DNA of 64,000 nt from the NCBI GenBank assembly GCA_022457065.1, contig JAJGBQ010000008.1:186001-250000 (forward strand), written 5' to 3'. The DNA comes from Curvularia sp. ZM96. Its lineage: Eukaryota; Ascomycota; Dothideomycetes; Pleosporales; Pleosporaceae. The translations under genes and the position numbers were made by a program. Under the pieces are notes generated by a model, which was not told where the DNA came from, ran no database searches, and was given only the letters and a program-made list of their open reading frames with translations. Shown one piece after another: positions 43,531 to 54,448 of this stretch (position 1 is the first letter of the stretch; each line of letters begins with the position of its first letter).

Positions 43531-44164
43531 TGTAAATGGAGAAATGGACGTGTTCGTGAATGCTAGTTGGTAGGCTCTTGAGGTTTGATGTTTGGTGCTT
43601 GAGGATACTGCTTAATTTCTATGAGGGATACGCCTTTTATATATTCCCTACGAGGCTAACAAAACCTAACCTACTCGCATGCTGACCGAGCTTGCTGCCT
43701 CTTCCTTACCTTTGTAATCATAGCGGAGACATCAAAAGAAAAATACTACAAAATTGGCAATCAGTTGTCGATTGTAGTTAAAAGGGCGATTAGTCCCATG
43801 GGAAGATAGCGAACGGTAGCTTTTGATTGCGTAGTTATGACTTCAGTACTGTTCTTTTGCTACGGCCAGATTGCAGTCTTTCGGGTAATTGACCTGGCAA
43901 GATGTCGATGAGCCATGAAAGCCAGCAAATACTAGACATTATCCGTATCGAGTTACAGGATCTACAATTTCTGGTAGAAGCCGCACGATCTCCAACGTGC
44001 GAACTACACAATAACTGACTTCAACTTGAGCTTCTAACTCTGGCTAGTAGTACACTAGTCACTTACCGAAGCTACAGTTACGCATCACGCAATAAATAAG
44101 CTAGTAGTCTTACTCTATCTCAGTTTCCAACAAACTGCTACTCGGATAGGTTTGGCATAGGAAC
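43531..44164. other. Non-coding stretch with a coding-like fragment
   Basis: The first part is the promoter side of the secreted-protein gene. Around 43903-44020 the plus strand reads MSHESQQILDIIRIELQDLQ and on, then meets a TGA and later a TAA. This could be a relic exon, possibly of the methyltransferase gene whose 3' part lies at 53.2 kb. The link is speculative. Confidence 0.3.
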
Positions 44165-44750
44165 ACGTACAGTAGCTTATTACCCTTCTATTTTTACACA
44201 GCCACCACAGTTCGCTATCAAGATAATCTCAAGTGATGCTCTAAGAGACAAGACGTTGAAGGTGACTCAAATAGGCTGCGTAATCCCAGGGTTTAGACAG
44301 GGAGACTACGGTAGTATTCCGTAATTCTAGTGGGCATGCATAGTTGGCTTCACGAATCCACTTCTCACCCAAATAACAAACTAGTCAGCGACTTGTTGCA
44401 TTAGCGTCAGCGTTACGGTTAGCGTCAAATTTGTGACATGAACAGACAAGCTTTGCGTAAGAAATGTGGCCTGTAATAAGCGTCTTGATTGAATTGATGT
44501 CGATCTTGGGCGCCTAAATACCCCACTCTCTTCGTGTACCCTGGTATCGGGTCTCCTATCGCGGGACTATGCTCTTGATTCCCTAAATGTTATGCGATTC
44601 TGTGTAACGTCGAAAGCTCATGCAGATCCTACGTCCTCCTATGTTGTGGCAGCGCATGCAATGCTTAATAGGCAACCACACTGCAATAATCTGAATAGTT
44701 GCAGCATCTCTGGAATTGTCATATGGTAGAGTAGCAAAGTCTTCCTAGGT
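44165..44750 (+). repeat. 586-bp inverted repeat, left arm
   Basis: Reads as the exact reverse complement of 46884-47469 over every part I compared, starting ACGTACAGTAGCTTATTACC. It has no coding capacity. A TA at 44168-44169 followed by CAGTAGC could mark a Tc1/mariner-like terminus. Confidence 0.9.
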
Positions 44751-46883
44751 TAGAGAAGAAACATGTTTTGCCAATCTTCAATCATGTCGAACGTGGTACT
44801 GGAACTTCTCCACTTTTCTTCATCGGAACAGTGGCAGAGAACAGTTCAACGAGCCAGCGTAAGTTAATGTGACGCAAAACAAAAACATACCAATGTCGGA
44901 TGCTTATACCGTGAGTAAATTTAGTAGAATTGTTATTAGTAAACATATATTTAGTTATTTTCTTCTCTGACAGAAGCTTCGTAGAAGGCTGAATATAAGC
45001 TGTTTCTCCTTCCACTACGATATTTAGTCGCTTCGATTCTTTAGAGACGAATTATTATGTTAATAGTGACTGTTTGCACGAATATGCCCTTAGCTTTCAA
45101 GAACTGTTAAGTAATAACACAGGCTCTGGAATCACCTCGAGGTCTGAGCGGTGCGTTATTCTGCGCATCACCGTACTATTACAGGGCAGAAATGTTTTCT
45201 ACTGAGCTAATCATGTGAGACCTGACGTCGGCGGCCTCAGGAGGCTAATCATCAAGGTATGCGGTAGCCATTACATTATTATCGTCTCTTAGATGCAAAG
45301 AATGGAGCGTAAGAGAGAACGCGCGTTTTGGTTATGTGTCGCGTTACGATTGGTAGGAACCTTCTTCTTCTGCTTAGGCCCGATAGCCAGGCTACATTGT
45401 TTACGATGGTCGTGAGCAGTGACTACAATTCGGACCGTGACGAGCAAGATCCGATCGCATGAGCGCTTCGGATCCCTGCTGATATCAAGATATTGGGCCG
45501 ACGTGCCTTGGTTGAGGATTCCTTGTTACTGTAGGCAACTCCCAGCGTAGGATATGATTGGTCGTAGCAAGTTAACGTATCCACGAACGCAACCTTTAGG
45601 TACTCCGGCTCGAGATTGACGTGAGTGCAGCGCCAGCAATATGCGAATAAAAGCAAGTACTTGTGGTCAAAGAAATCGTATGATATAATATAAGATCATT
45701 CTGATGAAGCCAGACGTCTAAGACCGCTAGCGTACCGCACAATCGACAAAAGCAAGCAACTTCGCAGTGGCTAGTAGTGGGCCTGATCAAACCCCTCCGC
45801 ACTTTTAGTCCCGGCGATTGTTAGTGATTGGGACGCTATCTGCTGTGTCACTCCCCTCAGCGGTATATTCCGGTGTAACAATAAAGTTTTCGTTCAACTA
45901 AAGGAGATTGACATGTCCCGACTCAAGTCCAATTAGCTGCAGACCTGGCCCAAGGTTCTTGAAGTCTACCATGTATGTGAGGTACGTGGTTTGCTCTAGT
46001 GGTGACGGAGCAACGAATTGGCGGCATCCACTCCTTGTTAAATATTGGCCAATTTGTGCTTTTAGCACCGCAGCGCGAGTAGCACACCTATGGTCTGACC
46101 CGCTGTATTTGTTGAGTATGCAAACAAGATTTCTAGGGCACTAGTATTGAGTCTCATGTATGAGTGTATTGTCCCGTGTATATACAGGTGTGTGATCTGA
46201 GCTCTAAAGTAATCGGACGCATTAGTCATGCCAGCAGAGCAGTCATGTGATGTGGTCCTAGGCTTACACAACTCTATCGCGAATGCGCCGACACGAGACG
46301 CGATCGCGTGAAGAGTAGGCAATTGCACCAAAGCTTATCCCGCCACATACAAAGGAGCTTACTGCCTGTCATGTACCTCCTACAAGAGAAATGATAGCAA
46401 GTCTCGCATCATTACCAACGAGAGTCGTGGACGGTTGACCATGGCGATCTACTACCTCTATGAGCTACAAGGTATGGGGAAGAGGGTAATTCGCCTAAAG
46501 GTCGTATCGCGTTAAACGAGCGCTGATCGCTAGTTCCGCGCTGCCTGTCTTCATACTATCCGATACGTTACAGGTCAGCTGCTACAAGTCTGATCTGAAA
46601 GTCAGAGTAAGGCCAGCCCCCTAGCGATTGTTATATGACCACAACAGCCAGCATTCCATGCAGGTAATGTGCAGATTAAGTGTTGACTGATAAGCAGTCA
46701 CTGTTGTCGTCACAGCACCATCTGATAATCGATTTCCGTTCTTAAGCGACTCAAGTGGCATTGTTTGTTGCTTGTCTTTGCTACTAGATATGACATTCTC
46801 GCCTAAACGTCCGGTTATGCTAAGGGATGCGACGGCCGTTCTACTTGCATGAGAGATTGGGAGATGGGAGAAGCGGCAGCGAT
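44751..46883. other. 2.1-kb spacer between the inverted arms
   Basis: Only short ORFs of 60-90 codons on both strands, none with a recognisable motif, transposase block or signal. The composition resembles the surrounding non-coding sequence. I see no internal repeat. Confidence 0.5.
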
Positions 46884-47469
46884 ACCTAGGAAGACTTTGC
46901 TACTCTACCATATGACAATTCCAGAGATGCTGCAACTATTCAGATTATTGCAGTGTGGTTGCCTATTAAGCATTGCATGCGCTGCCACAACATAGGAGGA
47001 CGTAGGATCTGCATGAGCTTTCGACGTTACACAGAATCGCATAACATTTAGGGAATCAAGAGCATAGTCCCGCGATAGGAGACCCGATACCAGGGTACAC
47101 GAAGAGAGTGGGGTATTTAGGCGCCCAAGATCGACATCAATTCAATCAAGACGCTTATTACAGGCCACATTTCTTACGCAAAGCTTGTCTGTTCATGTCA
47201 CAAATTTGACGCTAACCGTAACGCTGACGCTAATGCAACAAGTCGCTGACTAGTTTGTTATTTGGGTGAGAAGTGGATTCGTGAAGCCAACTATGCATGC
47301 CCACTAGAATTACGGAATACTACCGTAGTCTCCCTGTCTAAACCCTGGGATTACGCAGCCTATTTGAGTCACCTTCAACGTCTTGTCTCTTAGAGCATCA
47401 CTTGAGATTATCTTGATAGCGAACTGTGGTGGCTGTGTAAAAATAGAAGGGTAATAAGCTACTGTACGT
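46884..47469 (-). repeat. 586-bp inverted repeat, right arm
   Basis: Mirror of 44165-44750, ending GGGTAATAAGCTACTGTACGT. LINE 2 starts two bases beyond its outer end plus the LINE's target-site copy. Confidence 0.9.
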
Positions 47470-47676
47470 CGCAGATCAAACCTTAATTCTACGAGTTTTT
47501 CAGAATAGGTGTAATCTTAGTCGAATATATATAATCAAACCCTTAGAAATCGATTACAACTACTCTTGAGGCGTGCAGTCTACGCGCTGTGGAGATAGAA
47601 GCTATAAAAGGAGTTAATTTTGAACACGTCTCACTTTTAACGCAGAACACACAGACCACGCGGATTACTAAGCAGA

Positions 47677-49127
47677 ATGCCGCCTGACAGCGATACTATC
47701 GACGTCCATATACCAAGGACGAGGCAGGAGCCAATAGAGCTAGAAGGACAGATTCAGAACGAGATAGAAATGGAATCTACTCAGCCAACTACGCCTACTC
47801 AAAATCGAGACACCTCTAGTGTTTTTGAAATTCCTATTCTACCACCAAACAAAAGACAAGCCAATTTCTCGCCAGAAAAGACACGAACAGAGACACGCAC
47901 TAGAAGCAATTTCTCTCCTTTCATTGGCTCAACGCTGAGAAATCCTTTCTCTAGCCAAAACAGGACACCTAAGGCTACGTCAGTAGAAGAGGCTCTGGAG
48001 ATCGCTAGAAACCTAGTAGTCCAAGCAGCTAATCTAGCTGAAAATAACCCCACGCAGCAGACTAACCTGCTCGACCTAGTAGAAGTCTTTAGAGACTATA
48101 CTGAGACAGGTAGAGTCAGTAAGAAGAACTCAGCCATACTAGGAGATCAGATCTCCTCACTTTCAAATGTCTCAAAGGAGCTCAGAGATAAAGTTCGTCG
48201 TCTCGATAGGCCTACTACTACAAGACCAAACCAGCAGGGAAATAGTCAGATAGCTGCTCCACCGCAACCTACCTCGTACGCTGCAGCTGCTACAGCAGCA
48301 ATAAACAAGGAGCAACAGTGGACTACTGTGCACAAGAAGACACCTCAAAAGGCTAAGCCGAGCCTCAAGGAGAGACAACTAGTCCTAGTCAACCTAGGGG
48401 CTCCTGCTGCCTTTGACGCCTTAAGGCTAAGAAACGCCTTCAACCAAGCCTTCACCTCTAAAGGAGGTGTACGATCGCCTGTAGTCGCGTCAGTGACTAT
48501 ATCATCAAAGGGAAATAAGGTAGTTACTACCACGCCTTCCTTCACAGCCAAGTACCTGCTAGAAAACCAGAGGATCTGGAAGGATCTAGTAGCCTTTAAG
48601 GCAGCGCAGCCTATTACCTCATGGTATAAAGTAGTTATCCACAAGCTACCAACGAACCACAGCCTAGAGGTAATTAAGGGGAAATCGAGACCTTTAATAA
48701 AGGCCTAAAAGTAGTAGGCACTCCTTTCTGGCTCACCCCCGAGTCTAAGAGAGAACAGCAGAGCTACGGCTCCGCCTGCGTCGCCTTTGCGACCGAAGAG
48801 GAGGCTCTTAAGGCTATTAGAGGAAAGCTCTATATCCTAGGAGAGAGCCTTAGAGCAGAGAAGCTACGAGTTATTAATAACTCTAGACAATGCTCGAAAT
48901 GCCAAGGCTTTGGCCACCTAGAGGCTAGATGCTCGAAAGTAGCCTGTCAGATCTGCAGTGAGGCTCACCACACAAGCCTACATAAATGCAAGTCCTGCCC
49001 CACAAAAGGAAAAGCATGCGTACACACTATTTTTAAGTGCGTCAACTGTAGTAAGCCTCACGCAGCAAATAACCCTAGCTGCGATATCCTTATAGCTAGG
49101 ACTACTAGGACGAGCCCTACTAACTAG
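47677..49127 (+). pseudogene. LINE 2 ORF1, Gag-like, one frameshift
   Basis: Gag-like protein with a Ser/Thr/Asn-rich N-terminus, a central RNA-recognition-like region and C-terminal zinc knuckles CSKCQGFGHLEARC, CQICSEAHHTSLHKC and CVNCSKPHAANNPSC. The first frame stops at 48708. Adding one G in the G-run at about 48678-48681 would carry the frame on to the natural stop at 49127, one base before the ORF2 start. Total length would be about 483 residues. Confidence 0.82.
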
Positions 49128-49128
49128 G

Positions 49129-52100
49129 ATGTTGAAAATTCTACAAATAAACGTTAATAGAAGTAGTCCTGCTACCGAGAGCGCGCTAGATCTAGCTGTC
49201 AAAGTAGGCGCCAAAATCATCGCAGTACAGGAGCCCTGGCTACTCAAGGGACCCTCGTACGCAAAAACTAGATCTATCGCTCACCAGGACTTTACTCAGA
49301 TACTACCTACCCTAGAGGATAGCTCCTTAAGGCCTAGAGTACTCTTCTATATTAGAAAAGATCTAGAAGTAGAGGTTAATCCACTTATTAGCGACGATAA
49401 CGACTTTCTAGCTATTAAAGTATTAGCTACTACCACTAACTTCTATATCTATAACATTTATAACGAGAAGAGCCTACTAGAAGGTTTAAACAAGACAACA
49501 ATCCAGAGGCGCCTACTACAGGAGACCCTACAGCCTCAGTCAATTATTCTAGGAGATTTCAACACCCACCATCCTAGATGGAGCCTAGAGGAGCGCAGCC
49601 CTAGCACACTAGCAGAGGATCTAGTAGAGTGGATAGATACGCAAAATCTCACTCTACTAAATACTCTAGGGAAGGCACCTTCTTCAGAGCTCACATGCGG
49701 AAAGAGAGCGTATTAGATCTTACTTTTGTAACCAACGATATAGCTGCTAGTATCCAGGACTGGCAGACTATACCTGAAGTTGGATCTGACCACCACGCTA
49801 TTCTATTTAGTATCTATACTACTAGCGAGCTACCTAGACAGCCAAAGACGTACAATACTAGAAAAACAGACTGGAAGACCTTTAAGGAGACGCTAGGACA
49901 GGAGATCAAAGCCATAGGCCTAGAGGAGCGACTGTCGACACTACCTCCTTGCTCGAACTACACCTCAAGAAAGCTTATTCTAGGACAAAATATCCCGCTA
50001 GAAACTAAGCTAGATAAGCTAGGAGAGGATCTTACAAAGGCTATACAGAACGCACTAGAAAAGTCAACTCCACTAGTCAGCCAAAAGCCTAAGCCTAAGC
50101 CCTGGTGGACGAGCGAGCTAGATAGCCGAAAGCAAGACCTAAGCAGAGCCTATAGAGCCTACAAGAAGGAGGCAAAAAGGAAAATAATAGCTCCCTCTAC
50201 CAGTGGAAACGAGAGTATCTACGCACTAAAAATAGATATTTAAAAGCTATTCGACGAGCTAAACAAGGCCACTGGGAGGCCTTTCTTCAAAAAGACTCGC
50301 CACATGATATCTTTAAAGCTCTAGCATATACGAAAGATAACCTAAGTACTCGAATACCTGCTATTAAAGGCAAGGAGTCGTTTACAGAGAAGTGCAAGGC
50401 TTTTAGAGAAGATCTCTTTCCTCCGCCTCCTACGACAGCTATCCCTTCCTTCTACACCTACAGGGGAGACAGCAGGTGGACCTGGCCTGCTCTAACAGAG
50501 GACGAACTCTCCTTTGCCTGCTGCAAAGTGAAGGCTACCTCACCAGGGCCTGATCTGATCAGCCATGAGGTGATCCAAAAGGCCTACTTAACGCAGTCGG
50601 CAACTCTATTTAGGATATACTCTACTCTATTTAACCTAGGCTACCACCCAAGGTGCTGGAGAAAAGCAAAAGGAGTAATCCTAAAAAAGCCAAGCAAGCC
50701 CGACTACTCGATCCCAAAAGCCTATAGAGTAATCTCACTTCTAAACTGTCTAGGCAAAGTACTAGAAAGGCTAGTAGCTAGGAGACTAGGCGCACTAGCG
50801 GAAACAACTGATCTACTCCACCCCTCTCAACTAGGAGGAAGACTAAAGAAGTCCGCTATCGACGCTGCGCTACTCTTCTATAACAACATACAGCAGCAGA
50901 AAAGAAAACAGAAAGTTACTACTACTATCTTTCTTGATATTAAAGGAGCCTTCGATCACGTCTCAAAAAATAAGCTTCTAGAAGTCATGAGAGATCAAGG
51001 CCTACCCTGCTGTCTACTAGCCTGGACAAAGTCCTTTCTAGAAGGTAGAGTACTAGAGCTATCTTTTGACGGACAGACTGAGGAGCCTCAGGAAATCTCA
51101 ACAGGAACCCCTCAAGGAAGCCCAGCCTCGCCAATCCTGTTTCTAATCTACTCAAAACCGCTCTTTCAAGCAATTCAAGCGAGTGAGAGCACCTACTCCT
51201 CCTCCTATATAGACGACCTACAGATCTCCGTATCGTCTACGTCAGTAAGGAAAAATATCAAGTTACTAGAAAAGGAGATCCAGAATCTCTTTAGACTAGC
51301 AGAGGAGTCAGCTATCCAATTCGACAGCTCAAAGACGGAACTAGTTAACTGGACAAGATCTAGAAAAGATCAAAGTAGAGTACTTACTCTACCTACTCAG
51401 GAAACAGTACAGTCTAAGGAGCTAGTTAGATGGCTAGGCATCTACTTTGACTGCAGCCTCAAATTCAAGCACCACAGCTACATTAGGAACCAGCAGGCTA
51501 GCGCAGCCTTCACCGCCTTAGCAGGCTAGCAAACTCAAATAAAGGCCTCTCGCCTAGAGCAGTACGACAACTCTATCTAGCCTGCGTCACTAGCGTAGCG
51601 GACTATGGCTGCCAAATCTTCTGGAAGGAGCAACATACAGCACTCAATCAGAGGCAGAAGCTGCAGAATCAAGCCTGCAGGAAAATCCTAGGATCCTTTA
51701 GAACCTCACCTGCTATACCTAGCGAGGTAGAAGCAGCTCTTTACCCTCCTAGAGTTAGACTTAATAACGCCCTACGTCAATACGCCTTTAGAGCAAGAAA
51801 GCTAGCTCCTAGCCACCCTCTCAACATTGCTATCTCTAGCAATCAAGGCAAGCAGCTAGAGCGTATTACTAGATCTATCTCAACAGCACTATCCTCGGAT
51901 AGTGAGAAGATTCAGCACTACGCGTCTATGCCCTGGAGCTCAGAAATACTCTATAAGACGAATATATCTAAGAATTCTAAGGAAATCGAAGCAAAGCACC
52001 ATAAGGAACTCCTAGAAGACAAACACCTCCTCTCCATCTACTCAGACGCCTCAGCCACAAGCAAAGGCAAGGGTATAGGAGTAGGAGTAGCCTTCTACAA

Positions 52101-52932
52101 AGGAGCTAGTCTTATAGCTCAGGAAAAGGTTAATATAGGATACAACCAGCTAGTCTATAACGGAGAACTAGAAGGTATTACTCTAGGCCTAGAGAAAGCT
52201 ATCGACCTAGCAGACGACTGTCTAGATGTTAGAGTATATGCAGATAACCAGGCTGCAATATTCAGACTACAAACTGCCTCTGACAACCCTGGGCAAGAAT
52301 GGCAACTTAGATGTACGAGAGCAGCAAAAAAGCTTCGAGAGAAAGGCCTAACACCCGCGATCTACTGGGTACCCGGCCACCAGGACGTTATAGGAAACGA
52401 GAAAGCAGACTTGCTAGCAAAGGAGGCGACAAAGCTAGATCCTAGCTCTAGTAGGACGAGTCTAGCTGTAATAGGCACACGAATAAAACAGCTAGGCGAG
52501 CGAGAGTGGCTTAGCTATCTAGAACAGTATAGAAGGAGAGCTATTACTCTAAACTCTACTACTTACGCCGCAAGGTATAAGTGGAAGACTAGGAAGCAGA
52601 TTGCTATTCCTCCTACTAGTAGAGAAGCCTCTAGCGCCTTCTTTCAGCTTAAGCTAGGACACTGTTACCTACGAGATTTTCTCTTCAAGCGAGGTAAAGT
52701 AGACTCTAAGGTTTGCCCCTGCAACTATAGAGCTACGCAAGACGCTGCACATATCCTCCTTAGGTGTACGCTATACAAGGAGGCTAGGACGAAGATGCAA
52801 GAGGCTAGCAAGGACCCTCTATCGCTAGCCTTCCTCCTAAATACGAGAACAGGCATACAGGCCACAATTGCCTTTATTAAGGAAACTAGGGCTGCAACAC
52901 AGGCCTGGTACAAAGGAAACCTCGAGAACTAG
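49129..52932 (+). pseudogene. LINE 2 ORF2, endonuclease-RT-RNase H, three frameshifts
   Basis: Starts at the ATG at 49129. The endonuclease has AVQEPWLLKG, ILGDFNTHHPRW, LDLTFVTN and GSDHHAI. The reverse transcriptase has YRVISLLNCLGKVLERLV, IFLDIKGAFDHVS, GTPQGSPASPILFLIYSKPL and the catalytic YIDD. The RNase H domain keeps its acidic residues (SIYSDASATS, YNGELEGITLGLE, VYADNQAAIF, WVPGHQDVIGNEKADLLAKE). A CxC-H-C finger (CPCNYRATQDAAHILLRC) ends it. Single-base deletions near 49672, 50180 and 51522 break the frame; otherwise the roughly 1,270-residue protein is continuous. Confidence 0.88.
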
Positions 52933-53172
52933 GGCAACACCTATACTAGGTGCCCTTGCCCTACACCTACCCTACCCCTCACTTCTACCCGCAAGACCCC
53001 CTTCTACCTCCCTCTGCACTAGGCTACGAGCCTCACCTCGATTTAGATAGCCCCCTCCCCCACCTACATCAAATCGATAGAACCACGTAGATACTTGCAG
53101 GCCTAGCCTGCACGTCCTATATAGCCCACCGGCTGAGACAGGACGCTAAACTAAAAAAAAAAAAAAAAAAAT

Positions 53173-53793
53173 GCAGATAAATCTGGAAAACAGATGTTCT
53201 ACCACATGATGTGCCAGATTGGCGATGAGCTTCATGAGATGACTTCAGCTCTGCCATCAACATCATCATTTACCACAAATCCCGCCATCCTTGACCTCTG
53301 CATGGCACCTGGCGGCTTCACGGCCTCTGTCTTGAAAAGAAGCTGCTATGCTAGGGTGTGCGGAATCAGTCTTCCTGTATCCCGAGGCGGCCATGAGATG
53401 ATACTTCCTAACTGGCAAAGCGACTCAAGAATACGAGTCCGCTTCCTCGATATCACAATGCTGGCGGCCGAGATGGACGTTACCAATATCCCAGCGGAAC
53501 ATCCTGATGCTACCAACTTTGTGTTCGACCGTCCTTTCTATGGAGAAGCTTTTGATCTGATCTTCTGCGACGGGCAGGTTCTGCGAACACATTCTAGAGC
53601 GGAGTATCGGGAGAGACGGAAAGCGTGGCGGTTACTAATAAGTCAACTTGTACTGGCGCTTCAGCGTGTCAAGCAAGACGGCAAAATCGTCATTCTCCTA
53701 CACAAGCTCGAAGCTTGGGATACAGTCCAGTTACTGTACATCGCATTAGCGCTTGGGAATAATAGCACAGCACTGATTTGCACTTTCAGATGA
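53173..53793 (+). pseudogene. FtsJ-like RNA methyltransferase, broken at both ends
   Basis: The frame is open from the LINE 2 target copy onward (first internal ATG at 53194). It contains the S-adenosylmethionine-binding motif I DLCMAPGGFTASVL, the acidic motif DLIFCDGQVLRTHSRAEYRE and a LLHKLEAWDTVQLLY block with the conserved lysine. This matches fungal FtsJ-like methyltransferases of unknown RNA substrate. The usual N-terminal 50 or so residues and the C-terminal 50-80 residues are missing: the 5' side is cut by LINE 2 and the inverted-repeat structure, and the 3' side ends in unrelated residues after ALALG. Confidence 0.7.
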
Positions 53794-54448
53794 AGTAGGT
53801 GGGTGTGTCCCACATACTGCAGTTGTCTGATTCACGTCAGCTCATTAGCCCGCTATTTGACGTCAAAGGTGGCCCGAGCGCACACTTTGGCCATTCAGCT
53901 GGCATTGGCTCATACCAGAGCCTTGCTATAGGTTGCCCTCGTTACGAGTCATGCATATAGTGGCTGTATGCACATTTAGTCGATAAGCGATTACATTCGC
54001 TACTTCATGTTCGCAAACGTATTTTGCGAGGCTGACAAACATCAGATGGGTCCACAAATCTTGAGAAGTTTTAACTCTAGGCCAACCATAACCTGTGTCT
54101 AAGGGTCGTTGGAGTTGTTGCCTTGATCGCAACCCCAGACAATGGCTGCACTAAAACTTACTGCATTTCGCAATTCCATGAGGCTAGTTTCGCTACCTAC
54201 CGCTAATTGGCCGCGCAAAATGTGTCTGCCACCACGGAGTATATGCTCAGGCGCGAATTTGGCGATGCACGCAACGCCATGGCGCGGCTGCATAATATAT
54301 GTGTCCGCTAGCGCGTTGGTACATGGGCGGCCTCAGTACCTTGCTTTTGACATCGAGAGGTAGATAAGAAGAGAGCAGGGCCGTTTTCCCTTTATACGCA
54401 AGGATTGGCCCGACTTATCGTCGTCTAGTCTACTGTGGCATCATAGCC
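53794..54448. other. Intergenic stretch
   Basis: No recognised feature; presumably includes the promoter of the MYND/DUF4470 gene. Confidence 0.5.

Larger units (their letters stand above)
47477..53171 (+). mobile_element. LINE 2: non-LTR retrotransposon with poly(A) tail
   Basis: About 5.7 kb, with a Gag-like ORF1, an ORF2 with endonuclease, reverse transcriptase and RNase H, and a 19-bp poly(A) tail at 53153-53171. A short direct repeat GCAGAT flanks it (47471-47476 and 53173-53178), likely the target-site duplication. It is distinct in sequence, catalytic box (YIDD) and tail from LINE 1. Codons ending or starting in TA (CTA, TAG across frames) are strikingly common. Confidence 0.88.

Noticed and set aside
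44751..46883. Hidden transposase or cargo gene in the inverted-repeat spacer
   Set aside because: All six frames give only short ORFs without DDE, integrase, helicase or recombinase motifs.
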